33,564 nt of DNA from Rhodocyclaceae bacterium (GCA_029982755.1 JARRBR010000020.1:1-33564); one strand, 5' to 3'; shown: positions 21,047-30,900, numbered from the stretch's first letter. Numbers and translations are program-made. Notes: a model not told the origin generated them from the sequence alone.

Positions 21047-21523
21047 ATGCGGACGGTCTGGGCGAGCGGCGTGGTCGCCGCGGCCCTTTTCATCGGGTTG
21101 AGCCTGTATCTGGCGCCGCTGCGGCCCGGCGCGATCGCACTGCAGTTCGCCTGGCAGCCGCAGACCTTCGGCGCCATCGTCCACCTGTGGCCGCCCGAGG
21201 ATCTCGTCCGTTACCGCAACCACCTCGTGATCGACAGCGTGCTGCTGCTGGCCTACGCCACCTTCGGCTGGCTGCTCGCGACCCGCAGCGGCGTCTTCCT
21301 GTCGCTCGCCCCCGCCGCGCGGCTGTTCGCGCGCCTGTGCCTGCCGCTGGCCGCGCTGTTCGACGCGGCGGAGAACGCGTTCCACTGGTGGCTGACCGAG
21401 GTGCCGCGCTTCGACACGCCGAGCACCTATGTGCTGTCGACCACCTGTTCAACGCTGAAGTGGATCCTGCTGATCGGCTTCGGCGCGCTCGTGCTGTACG
21501 CGCTGGCGCGGGCGGAGGACTGA
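21047..21523 (+). CDS. Small hypothetical membrane protein (about 4 predicted TM segments)
   Basis: Hydrophobic stretches VVAAALFIGLSLYLAPL, VIDSVLLLAYATFGWLLA, LCLPLAALFDAAENAFHWWL, TLKWILLIGFGALVLYALA. ATG 21047 or GTG 21014. Starts within 40 nt of the GHKL stop. Confidence 0.7.
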   Translation: MRTVWASGVVAAALFIGLSLYLAPLRPGAIALQFAWQPQTFGAIVHLWPPEDLVRYRNHLVIDSVLLLAYATFGWLLATRSGVFLSLAPAARLFARLCLPLAALFDAAENAFHWWLTEVPRFDTPSTYVLSTTCSTLKWILLIGFGALVLYALARAED

Positions 21524-21564
21524 AGGGGCGGACCCGGCGGACGCAGGCGACGCGGGGCGCGGCC

Positions 21565-22467
21565 TCATTCGCCCGCCGCGCCGCAGGCCAGCAGGCGGTC
21601 CACCGCGGCGCGCATCCGCTTCCAGTGCGATCCTTCCCAGAACACCCGTCGGCAGCGGTCGCAGGTCGAGAAGCGGTCGTGCCGCGCACGCACGTCCGGT
21701 GGCAGGCGCTGCGCGATCTCGGCCTTGGCGATCGGGTGCAAGGGCGCATTGCATTGCAGGCACAGCGAGAACGGCCGCGCGCTGCGGGCGAGGTCGAGGC
21801 GCGCGAACAGCTCCGCCGCCTGGCGCTCGGGCTGCAGCGCATGGATGAAGCAGCCGTGGGTGAGCTCGCGGCGCTTCAGCAACTCGCGGTCGCGGGTCAG
21901 CACGATGCGGCCTTCGCGGCCGGCGATGGCGACGATCTCGGCATCATCGCAGTGGTTGTCGTAGAGCGTGTCGAAGCCGGTCAGGCGCAGCAGGCGCGCG
22001 AGGCCGCCGAGGTGGGCGTCGGCGATGAAGCGGGTGACGCGCAGCGGCGCGGCGCGCACGCGCAGCAGCGGCGTCACGTCGAAGGTCTCGAAGCGGGGAT
22101 AGACCGACACCCGGTCGCCGTGGCGCAGCAGGCGCTCGAAGCCGACCGATTCGCCATTGACCAGCACCAGCTCGACCTCGGTATGCGGCACGCCCAGCGC
22201 CTCGATCATGTGCTTGACCGTGGCGGCGCGGGCGCAGCGGGCCTCGAACGCGTGCCGCCGGTGATCCGGCGCGAGGAAGTCGTTGAGTTCCTCGTAGAAG
22301 CGGAACGTGGCGACGACCGGCTCGGCGTCGGTTGGGGACGTGCCGCCGTGGCCGGGCTCGGGCGTCGCGTCGGGCGTCGAATCGTGAGTGGGGTCTGGAA
22401 CGGGGTCTGGAACGGGGTCGGGAGCGGGGTCGGGAGCGGGGTCGGGAGCGGGGGCCGGGGAGGGCAT
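21565..22467 (-). CDS. Ubiquitin-like/Mut7-C RNase domain protein with C-terminal zinc ribbon
   Basis: Beta-grasp segment TFRFYEELNDFLAPDHRRHAFE...VELVLVNGESVGFERLLRHGDRVSVYPRFE, Mut7-C core FIADAHLGGLARLLRLTGFDTLYDNHCDDAEIVAIAGREGRIVLTRDRELLKRR, then CLQC...CDRC. ATG 22467 (MPSPAPAPDPAP) or ATG 22506. Confidence 0.88.
   Translation of the reverse strand: MPSPAPAPDPAPDPAPDPVPDPVPDPTHDSTPDATPEPGHGGTSPTDAEPVVATFRFYEELNDFLAPDHRRHAFEARCARAATVKHMIEALGVPHTEVELVLVNGESVGFERLLRHGDRVSVYPRFETFDVTPLLRVRAAPLRVTRFIADAHLGGLARLLRLTGFDTLYDNHCDDAEIVAIAGREGRIVLTRDRELLKRRELTHGCFIHALQPERQAAELFARLDLARSARPFSLCLQCNAPLHPIAKAEIAQRLPPDVRARHDRFSTCDRCRRVFWEGSHWKRMRAAVDRLLACGAAGE
22390..22449. repeat. 12-bp tandem repeat, 5 units, inside the Mut7-C gene N-terminal coding region
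   Basis: Two copies of GGGGTCTGGAAC followed by three copies of GGGGTCGGGAGC. Read on the minus strand these encode APDP/VPDP repeats. Confidence 0.9.
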
Positions 22468-22582
22468 GGACGTCACCTGTCGGGCAATCCGTGACGAATC
22501 AAGCATAGCGCGCGCAGCGGCGGGCGACGGCGGTGCGGCCTTGCTGATAGGCTCGAGACTCTGCTTTTCTGCGAGTGTGCGC

Positions 22583-23569
22583 ATGACCTGGATGCCTGAA
22601 GAACGCGCGCTGCTGCTCCGGCTGGCCGAGTCGGGCGGGCTGCGTCGAGAGCAGCTCGCCGCCGCGAGCGCCCGTGCGCCGCTGCGGCCGGCGCCGGCCG
22701 AATGGGGGAGCGCGCTCGATCGGGTGTTCGCCCTCGGCGGGGCGCTGTTGCTGGCTGCGGCGGTGGTGTTCTTCATCGCCTACAACTGGGACGCGATGCA
22801 CCGCTTCGCCCGTCTCGGACTGGCGATCGGGGTGCTGGCGGCGTTCTGTGGCGGTGCGCTCCTCGCCCGCCCGGCCGGTGTGGGCTGGCGCGCGGCGCTG
22901 TTCGGCGCCTGCGTCGCGACCGGGGCGGTCCTGGCCCTGGTCGGGCAGACGTACCAGACCGGCGCCGACGTATGGGAGCTGTTCGCCGCCTGGGCGGTGC
23001 TGATGCTGCCCTTCGCGTGGGTGTCGCGCTCGACCGCGAGCTGGATGTTGTGGCTGGGTGTCGCGAACCTCGCGCTGATGCGGGCACTGTCGCAATCGGC
23101 GTGGTGGGGCGTCATCGGCACGCTGTCCGATGGGGATGAGCTGCTCGCAATCGCGGCCTTCAACCTGGTGGTGCTGCTGATCCTCGAGGCCTTCGCCGGC
23201 GTCCTCGTCGCAGCGCCGCGGCGCTGGCTGCACCGGCTGGCGGCGCTGGGCGTGCTGGGGCCCTTGTGCGCCGGTGCGATGCTCGGCTGGTGGGAGACCG
23301 AGTTCCGGGTCGTGGCGGCCGCATTCTCGGTGGTGGCGGGCGTGGCTGCGGCGGTTTACCACCGCGTGCGGCGCGACCTGCCGATCCTCGCGCTCGCCGT
23401 CTACGGCGGCATTGCGGTGCTCACCGCCGGGCTCGTGAAACTGTTGCCGGTGGCGAGCTTCTTCGGCATGAATCTGGTGGGCCTCTTCATCATCGCCGCC
23501 TCGGCCGGCGCCGGCATGTGGCTGGCGGGCCTGCATCGCGAGGCGGCCGTCGGCGGAGCGGAGCGATGA
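22583..23569 (+). CDS. DUF2157 domain-containing membrane protein
   Basis: From ATG 22583: MTWMPEERALLLRLAESGGLRREQLAAA... then ALLLAAAVVFFIAYNWDAMHRFARLGLAIG...GQTYQTGADVWELFAAWAVLMLPF, typical of DUF2157. Confidence 0.85.
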   Translation: MTWMPEERALLLRLAESGGLRREQLAAASARAPLRPAPAEWGSALDRVFALGGALLLAAAVVFFIAYNWDAMHRFARLGLAIGVLAAFCGGALLARPAGVGWRAALFGACVATGAVLALVGQTYQTGADVWELFAAWAVLMLPFAWVSRSTASWMLWLGVANLALMRALSQSAWWGVIGTLSDGDELLAIAAFNLVVLLILEAFAGVLVAAPRRWLHRLAALGVLGPLCAGAMLGWWETEFRVVAAAFSVVAGVAAAVYHRVRRDLPILALAVYGGIAVLTAGLVKLLPVASFFGMNLVGLFIIAASAGAGMWLAGLHREAAVGGAER

Positions 23570-25212
23570 GCGGGCGCGGGCGCCGCGCTTCGGGGACGAT
23601 GCAGGCCGCCGACGCCCTGCTTGCGGACGGGTTTCTCGACCAGGCGCAACACGCGCGGGTCGTGGCCGATGCCCGCGCGCCCTGGTGGCTGATGCTGCTG
23701 CAGACGCTGGCGGCCTGGGTGGCGTCGCTGCTGATCCTGTCGTCCTTCATGCTGCCGCTGGCCGTGGTCGGTGACAGCGCGGTGGCGCGGGCGCTCGCGG
23801 GGGCGCTGTTGTGCGCCGCGGCGATTGCACTATTCCGCCGCGAGCGCCTGTTCACCGCGCAGATGGCGCTCGCGTTCTCGCTCGCGGGCCAGGCCCTGCT
23901 GGTGTCGGCGAGCGGGCCGGGCTGGGGTGCGTTCTTCGACGGCGGGCGGCACTGGGCGGCGATCGGCGCCGGGGTGGCGGCGGCGATGATGTGGCCGCCT
24001 TCGGCGTCCCTGCATCGCAGCCTGTGCGCGGTGCTGCTCGCCGCCCACGTCGGGGCGCTGATCGGCGACGGCCCCGGCATGGAGGCCTACGCGGCGTGCC
24101 TGACCGCGGGCGTCGCCGTGCTGTGGCTGGCGCGCCCGCGCTGGGCGGGGACGGCGCACGGTGGCCGGGTGGCGGCGCTCGCGCGTGGCGGCACGGTGGC
24201 CGCGCTGGCGCTGCCGGTGATCGTCGGCCTGTCGGGCGAGGACGCCGCGCGCTGGCTGCCCGGAGCTGGCGCTTCCTTCGCACGGTCGGTGGATGTGCTG
24301 TCGATCGGTGCGGGGCTGGTGTTCGTCGCCGTGGCCTGCGCGCTCGCCAGCGCCGCCGGGCGCCGCGTCGGCGTGAGCGCGCTGGCGGCGGCGCTGGTGC
24401 TCGCCATCGTGTCGCAACCTGCGCCGGGGCTGCTGGTCGCGGCCAGCCTGGCGCTGGCCTGCTTCCACGGCGGGCACCGCGGCCTGGCGGCGCTCGCGCT
24501 CGCTGCGGCGGTGGCCTACGTCGGCGAGTACTACTACCGGCTCGACACGACGCTGCTGCTGAAATCCGGCCTGATGGCGCTCGCCGGCGCCGTGCTCCTC
24601 GCGCTTCGGCACGCGCTGCGGGCGCCGCGCGGGAAGGCGCCGGCCGTCGATGCCGCACGCGGCGAGGCTTCGGCGAGGGCGCAATCCGGGCGCGGCGAGC
24701 GTCGTGTGGGCGGCGGGCTTCGCGTGGGCGTGGTGATGGCCCTGGCGCTGGTGGTCGGGGTCGGCGTACGGGCCGTCATCGAGCGCGAGCAGGTACTGGA
24801 GCGGGGGCGCGTCGTACTCTTCGAGCTCGCGCCGGTCGATCCGCGTTCGCTGATGCAGGGGGACTACATGGCCCTGCGCTTCGCGATCGATGATGTGCTG
24901 GCGCATCGGGAGCGCGCGCCCGCCGGGCGGCCGCCGCGCTTCGCCTACCTGGATGTCGACGCCGAGGGCCGTGCGCGGCTGGCGGGCGTCGGCGACGAAC
25001 TGCCCGCGTCCGCCACGCAGGTGGCGGTGCGCATCCGCATGCGCGACGGCGCACCGAGCGTGGGACCGAACGCGTTCTTCTTCCAGGAGGGGCAGGCGGA
25101 GGTGTTCGCCGGTGCGCGCTGGGGCGAGTTGCGCGTGGCGGCCGACGGCACGGCGCTGCTCGCTGACCTGCGGGACGAAAATCTGCAGCGCCTGGGCGCG
25201 TCCCGGCGCTAG
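23566..25212 (+). CDS. DUF4401-type membrane protein fused to a GDYXXLXY domain
   Basis: N-terminal multi-TM region (PWWLMLLQTLAAWVASLLILSSFMLPL...) and C-terminal REQVLERGRVVLFELAPVDPRSLMQGDYMALRFAI, which carries a GDYxxLxF motif. Start overlaps the DUF2157 stop (ATGA). Confidence 0.85.
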   Translation: MSGRGRRASGTMQAADALLADGFLDQAQHARVVADARAPWWLMLLQTLAAWVASLLILSSFMLPLAVVGDSAVARALAGALLCAAAIALFRRERLFTAQMALAFSLAGQALLVSASGPGWGAFFDGGRHWAAIGAGVAAAMMWPPSASLHRSLCAVLLAAHVGALIGDGPGMEAYAACLTAGVAVLWLARPRWAGTAHGGRVAALARGGTVAALALPVIVGLSGEDAARWLPGAGASFARSVDVLSIGAGLVFVAVACALASAAGRRVGVSALAAALVLAIVSQPAPGLLVAASLALACFHGGHRGLAALALAAAVAYVGEYYYRLDTTLLLKSGLMALAGAVLLALRHALRAPRGKAPAVDAARGEASARAQSGRGERRVGGGLRVGVVMALALVVGVGVRAVIEREQVLERGRVVLFELAPVDPRSLMQGDYMALRFAIDDVLAHRERAPAGRPPRFAYLDVDAEGRARLAGVGDELPASATQVAVRIRMRDGAPSVGPNAFFFQEGQAEVFAGARWGELRVAADGTALLADLRDENLQRLGASRR

Positions 25213-25362
25213 TGCGTGCTATGAAGGAGGAGTGGGGCGCGAGCGGTGAAGGGCCCGCGCCCCCGATCGCGCTGCGTCACGGCGCTGTGTCGGGTCCTCG
25301 CATTCCCCGCGCGGCGGCCCGATGGCGCCGAAGCCATCCGAACCTGCCTGAGGAGCACGACC

Positions 25363-25620
25363 ATGAAGATCCGCCCTCTGCCGATGACCCTCGCCATCCT
25401 CGCGGTGACGGCTGCGGTTGCCCTGGCGCTGAGCGCCGCGCCGGTCGCTGCCGATGCCACTGCCCGACCCGTCCTGGGCGTGCAGCCCGATGCCTGCGTG
25501 TGCTCGCGCGGCGTGAATCTTGGCGGTGAGCGCAGCGTGGCCTCGATGCTGTACAACTGCCAGTGCGGCGCGATGCAGTGCGTCGTCCACGGCCAGTCCG
25601 GCCAGTTGCAGTGCCGGTGA
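25363..25620 (+). CDS. Small exported Cys-rich hypothetical protein
   Basis: 85 aa. Signal peptide-like MKIRPLPMTLAILAVTAAVALALSAAPVAADA, then a mature part with 6 Cys (CVC...CQC...C...C). AGGAG upstream of the ATG. Confidence 0.65.
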   Translation: MKIRPLPMTLAILAVTAAVALALSAAPVAADATARPVLGVQPDACVCSRGVNLGGERSVASMLYNCQCGAMQCVVHGQSGQLQCR

Positions 25621-25676
25621 GTGCGGGGGGCTAGGATGGATCCGGCCAGCGGGGCCGTTGCGCAGCGGAGGCGGGC

Positions 25677-26156
25677 ATGAGTGCCGCCGGCTGCGAACCT
25701 GGCGCGGACGGTCCCTCCGACCGTGACCCCTTCGACCTAGGCCGTTTCGTCGAGGCGCAGCGTGGCGGCGTGCATGAGCAGGCCCTCGCCGAGCTGCGCG
25801 CGGGGCGCAAGCGCACCCACTGGATGTGGTTCGTGTTCCCCCAGCTGGCCGGCCTGGGGCTGAGCCCGACCGCGCTGCACTACGGCATCCGCAGCCTGGC
25901 CGAAGCGCAGGCCTACCTGCGCCATCCGGTGCTGGGCCCCCGGCTTCGCGAATGCGCGCGGGCGCTCCTCGAACTCGAGGGCGTATCGGCGGAGGCGATC
26001 TTCGGTTATCCGGACGTGCTCAAGCTGAAGTCCTCGATGACGCTGTTCGCCGCGGTGCCGGATGCCGGCCCGGAGTTCGCCGCGGTGCTCGCGCGCTACT
26101 ACGGCGGCGCGCGGGACCCGCGCACGCTGGGCCTGCTCGACCCGGGCGCTTCCTGA
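25677..26156 (+). CDS. DUF1810 family protein
   Basis: DPFDLGRFVEAQRGGVHEQALAELRAGRKRTHWMWFVFPQLAGLGLSPTALHYGIRSLAEAQAYLRHPVLGPRLRECARALL, the DUF1810 signature. Confidence 0.93.
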   Translation: MSAAGCEPGADGPSDRDPFDLGRFVEAQRGGVHEQALAELRAGRKRTHWMWFVFPQLAGLGLSPTALHYGIRSLAEAQAYLRHPVLGPRLRECARALLELEGVSAEAIFGYPDVLKLKSSMTLFAAVPDAGPEFAAVLARYYGGARDPRTLGLLDPGAS

Positions 26157-26201
26157 GCGCCTTCATCCTTCCCCGCCACGACCACCACGAGGAAACGCAG
26201 C

Positions 26202-26627
26202 ATGAAGCCCCGCATCAGCGTCATCACCCTCGGCGTCGACTCGCTCGAGCGTGCGCTCGCCTTCTATCGCGACGGGCTCGGCTGGTCGACCAAGGGCATC
26301 GTCGGCCACGAGTTCGAGCATGGGGCGGTGGTGTTCTTCGACCTGCAGCCCGGCCTCAAGCTCGCGCTGTTCGCGCGCACGAGCCTGGCCCACGACGCCG
26401 GGGTGGCGGTAGGGGCGGCGAGCGCCAGCGAATGCCTGATCAGCCACAACGTCGCGGCGCGGACCGAGGTGGACCAGGTGATGCTGCAGGCCCGGGCGGC
26501 TGGTGCGCGCATCCCGCAGCCCGCGCGCGATACCTTCTGGGGCGGCTACGCGGGCTACTTCCAGGACCCGGACGGGCATCTGTGGGAAGTGGCGTGGAAC
26601 CCGAAGTGGCCGGTGCCTGAAGACTGA
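26202..26627 (+). CDS. VOC (glyoxalase/bleomycin resistance) family protein
   Basis: MKPRISVITLGVDSLERALAFYRDGLGWSTKGIVGHEFEHGAVVFFDLQPGLKLALF...FWGGYAGYFQDPDGHLWEVAWNP. Confidence 0.92.
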   Translation: MKPRISVITLGVDSLERALAFYRDGLGWSTKGIVGHEFEHGAVVFFDLQPGLKLALFARTSLAHDAGVAVGAASASECLISHNVAARTEVDQVMLQARAAGARIPQPARDTFWGGYAGYFQDPDGHLWEVAWNPKWPVPED

Positions 26628-26820
26628 CGCGACTGACGGGCCACGCCGCGCCGCGCGCACGTACGCGCTCCCGTCCCGGACGCATGCGAATGGCGATGGC
26701 AAGGAACCGGACAGCGGGTGCTTTTGTCCCTAAACTGCTGGCTGCCCCTCGGGCGGCCTCGCGTCCCCGCTGCACGCCCGCTCCGCCGGCCGTCTTCCAT
26801 CGTCCTTGCGCTGATCGCCC

Positions 26821-27951
26821 ATGCCTTCGAGTCGTCGTCCCATCGTTGTTCTCAGCCTCATCGGCCTCGCTGCGCTGGCCGGCTACGCCTGGCATCTGAA
26901 TCGTGCGCCGGAGCCGTCGGCGGGCAGCACGGCCGCGGCGCCCGTCAAGGGGGCAGCAGGGGGCGGAGGCGGCGCGCAGGCGGCGCCGGTGGCGGTGGAA
27001 ACCCATACCGTGGCGACGCGTGCGCTCGCCGACGATGTCAGCGCCGTCGGCTCGCTGGTATCCAACGAATCCGTGGTGCTGCGCCCGGAGGTCTCCGGCC
27101 GGATCGAGGCGATCCGCTTCCGCGACGGCGAGACGGTGCGCCGCGGCGCGGTGCTGGTCGAGCTCGATCCCGCGGTGGAGCGCGCCGAGCTTCAGCAGGC
27201 GCGCGCCAACCTGACCCTGGCCGAATCGAACTTCCGTCGCACGCAGGACCTGTTCGGGCGCAAGTTCGTCAGCCAGAGCAGCCTGGACGATGCGCGCGCC
27301 AAGCTCGAGGTGGCGCGCGCCGGCCTCGCGCTGGCGCAGGCGCGGCTCGCGCGCATGCAGATCCGCGCGCCCTTCGACGGCGTGGTCGGCATCCGCAGCG
27401 TCAGTCCCGGCGACTTCGTCCAGGACGGCGATGCGCTGATCAACCTCGAGGACATCGCTACCCTCAAGCTCGACTTCCGCCTGCCCGAGCTCTACCTCGA
27501 CCGGGTGCGGCCAGGACAGGCGCTGGAGCTGTCGAGCGACGTGCTGCCGGGCGAGACCTACACCGCGACGGTGGAGGCGATCGATCCGCTGGTCGATGCC
27601 CAGGGGCGCGCGGTGCGCCTGCGCGCCAGCCTGGTCAATCCCGAGATGCGCCTGCGCCCCGGCGTGTTCGCCCGCGTGCGTCTGATCCTGGCCGAGCGCG
27701 GGGAGATTCCGGTGGTGCCCGAGGCCGCACTGGTACCAGCGCCGGGCAACGTGCAGTTCGTGTACCGGGTGGAGGACGGCAAGGTCCAGCGCGTGAACGT
27801 GACGACCGGCCAGCGCCGCGACGCGATGGTGGAGGTGGTCGACGGCCTGGCGCCGGGCGCAGTCGTGGTGACCGCCGGCCAGCTCAAGCTGCGTGATGGC
27901 GCGGCGGTGAAGGTGGCGGGCGTACCGGCCGGCGTGGCGCGGGCGGATTGA
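26821..27951 (+). CDS. RND efflux transporter periplasmic adaptor subunit
   Basis: N-terminal membrane anchor, then VVLRPEVSGRIEAIRFRDGETVRRGAVLVELDPAVERAELQQARANLTLAESNFRR...IRAPFDGVVGIRSVSPGDFVQDGDALINLEDI, typical HlyD/MexH-like adaptor. Confidence 0.93.
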   Translation: MPSSRRPIVVLSLIGLAALAGYAWHLNRAPEPSAGSTAAAPVKGAAGGGGGAQAAPVAVETHTVATRALADDVSAVGSLVSNESVVLRPEVSGRIEAIRFRDGETVRRGAVLVELDPAVERAELQQARANLTLAESNFRRTQDLFGRKFVSQSSLDDARAKLEVARAGLALAQARLARMQIRAPFDGVVGIRSVSPGDFVQDGDALINLEDIATLKLDFRLPELYLDRVRPGQALELSSDVLPGETYTATVEAIDPLVDAQGRAVRLRASLVNPEMRLRPGVFARVRLILAERGEIPVVPEAALVPAPGNVQFVYRVEDGKVQRVNVTTGQRRDAMVEVVDGLAPGAVVVTAGQLKLRDGAAVKVAGVPAGVARAD

Positions 27952-27954
27952 GCC

Positions 27955-30900
27955 ATGGTCATCTCCGAGCTCTGCATCCGTCGCCCGGTGTTCGCCACCG
28001 TGCTGTCCCTGCTCGTGCTGCTGGTGGGCCTGATGTCGTACTCGCGGCTCACCGTGCGCGAGTACCCCAACATCGACGAGCCGGTGGTCACCGTCGACAC
28101 GACCTACCGCGGCGCCAGCGCCGAGATCGTCGAATCGCAGGTCACCAAGCCGCTGGAGGATTCGCTCGCCGGCATCGAGGGCGTCGATGTGCTGTCCTCG
28201 ATCAGCCGCCAGGAGCGCAGCCAGATCACCGTGCGCTTCCGCGTCGAACGCAGTGCGGACTCGGCTGCGGCCGACGTGCGCGACCGCGTGTCGCGGGTGC
28301 GCCAGCGCCTGCCGGACGACATCGACGAGCCGGTGATCGCCAAGGTCGAGGCCGACGCCAGCCCGATCATCTGGGTGGCGTTCTCGTCCGACCGTCATGC
28401 GCCGATGGAGATCAGCGACTTCGCCAACCGCGTCATCAAGCCGCGCATGCAGACCCTGCCCGGTACGGCCGATGCGCGCCTGTTCGGCGACCGGCGCTCC
28501 GCGATGCGGGTGTGGCTGGACCGCGATCGGCTGGCCGCCTTCGGGCTCACCGTGCAGGACGTCGAGGACGCCATCCGGCGCCAGAACGTGGAGCTGCCCG
28601 CCGGCCGCATCGAGAGCCGCGAGCGCGAGTTCGCCGTGGTCGCGCAGACCGATCTCACCCAGCCCGAGCAGTTCGGCGCCATCGTGCTGCGCCAGGGCGA
28701 CACTGCCGATGCCTATCCGGTGCGCATCCGCGACGTCGGCCGGGTGGAGGTGGCGCCCGAGAGCGAGCGCACCTCGGTGCGCTTCATGGGCCAGCCGGCG
28801 GTGTCGATCGGCCTCATCAAGCAGTCGGTGGCGAACCCGCTCGACCTCAAGCGCGGCCTCGACGAGATGCTGCCGCGGCTGCAGGCCGAGCTGCCCGAAG
28901 GCATGACGATGACGATCGCCAACGACACCACGGTGTTCATCGAGCGCTCCATCGAGGCGGTGTTCTCGACCATCTGGGAGGCCGTGCTGCTGGTGGCCGC
29001 GGTGTGCCTGTTCTTCCTGCGCAACTGGGGGGCGATGCTGGTGCCGCTGGTGACCATCCCGGTGTCGCTGGTGGGGGCGTTCACGCTGATGCTGGTGTTC
29101 GGTTTCTCGATCAACACGCTCACGCTGCTCGCGCTGGTGCTGGCGATCGGCCTGGTGGTGGACGACGCCATCGTGGTGCTGGAAAACATCTACCGCCACA
29201 TCGAGGACGGCATGGCGCCGCTCGCGGCCGCGTTCAGGGGCGCCAAGGAGATCGGCTTCGCGGTGGTGGCGATGACGATCACGCTGGCCGCCGTGTATGC
29301 GCCGGTGGCCTTCATGACCGGGCGCACCGGGAAGCTGTTCACCGAGTTCGCGCTCACGCTCGCCGGCGCGGTGATCGTGTCCGGCTTCGTCGCACTGACG
29401 CTGTCGCCGATGATGTGCTCCAAGCTGCTGCGCCACGAGCCGAAGCACGGCCCGATCTACAACGGCATCGAACGCTTCCTGTCCTGGCTCACCGCGGGCT
29501 ACCGCGGCGTGCTGCAGGCGGCGCTGGGCGCGCGCTGGCTGGTGATGCTGGTGTTCGCGGTGGTGGCGGGGAGCTCGGTGTGGCTGATGGGGCAATTGAA
29601 GACCGAACTCGCGCCGCTCGAGGACCGCGGTCGCGTGGTGGGCATGTTCACCGGGCCGGAGGGTGCCACGCTCGACTACATGGCGCGCTACGCGGCGGAG
29701 ATCGAGCGCATCTACGCCGCGCTGCCCGAGGTCGATCGCTACCTGGTGATCGCCGGCAACCCGACGGTGTCGCAGGGCATCTCCTTCGTCGGCTTCGGCG
29801 ACTGGGCGGAGCGCGAGCGCAAGGCCGGCGAGATCGCAGCCGAGCTGCAGCCCAAGCTGCGCGCGGTGCCGGGCGTGAATGCCTTTCCGATCATGCCGGC
29901 CTCGCTCGGGCAGAGCGTGCGCTCGCGGCCGGTGAGCTTCGTGGTGTCGACCTCCGAGAGCTACGACGAGCTCGCGCGCGTGGCGGACCGCTTCCTCGAT
30001 GAGATGCGCGACAACCCCGGCTTCGTCTCGCCCGACACCGATCTCAAGCTGACCATGCCGGAACTGGCAGTGGAGGTCGATCGCGACCGTGCGGCCGACC
30101 TCGGCGTCGCGGTCGATGTGATCGGCCGCACGCTGGAGAGCATGCTCGGCGGCCGCCAGGTCACCCGCTACAAGCAGGACGCCGAGCAGTACGACGTGAT
30201 CGTGCAGGTCGGCGCCGACGAGCGCCGCGACCCGCACGACATCCGCGACATCTACGTGCGCGCGCGCAACGGCGACATGGTCCCGCTGACCAGCGTGGTC
30301 AAGGTCAGCGAGCGGGTGGCGCCGCGCGAGCTCAACCACTTCGGCCAGCGCCGTTCGGTGACGATCTCCGCCAACTTGGCGCCGGACTACGCGCTCGGCG
30401 AGGCCCTGCAGTGGATGGACGACACCGCGGCCCGCATCCTGCCGCCGGGCTACAGCACCGACTACGACGGCCAGTCGCGCGAGTTCAAGACCAGCTCGCA
30501 GAGCCTGACGCTGGTGTTCCTGCTCGCGCTCGCGTTCATCTACCTGGTGCTGGCGGCGCAATTCGAGAGCTTCCGCGACCCCTTCATCATCATGCTGACG
30601 GTGCCGCTGTCGATGACCGGTGCGCTGGGCGCGCTGTGGCTGGCTGGCGGCACGCTCAACGTGTACAGCCAGATCGGCCTCGTCACGCTGGTGGGCCTGA
30701 TCACCAAGCACGGCATCCTGATCGTGGAGTTCGCCAACCAGCTGCGCGAACAGGGGCGCGATCTGGTGGAGGCGGTGGTGGAGGCGGCGGTGCTGCGCCT
30801 GCGCCCGATCCTGATGACCACCGGGGCGATGGTGCTGGGCTCGGTGCCGCTCGCGCTGGCCACCGGGGCCGGCGCGGAGAGCCGCCAGCAGATCGGCTGG

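Noticed and set aside
22390-22449. Tandem repeats as a possible CRISPR array
   Set aside because: Units are contiguous 12-mers without spacers and lie in a coding sequence. This is a minisatellite, not CRISPR.
26440-30711. 1423-aa minus-strand ORF antisense to the RND adaptor and permease
   Set aside because: Composition (His/Arg/Asp/Gln-rich, low complexity) is typical of the shadow frame of a high-GC gene. The plus-strand RND genes are unmistakable.
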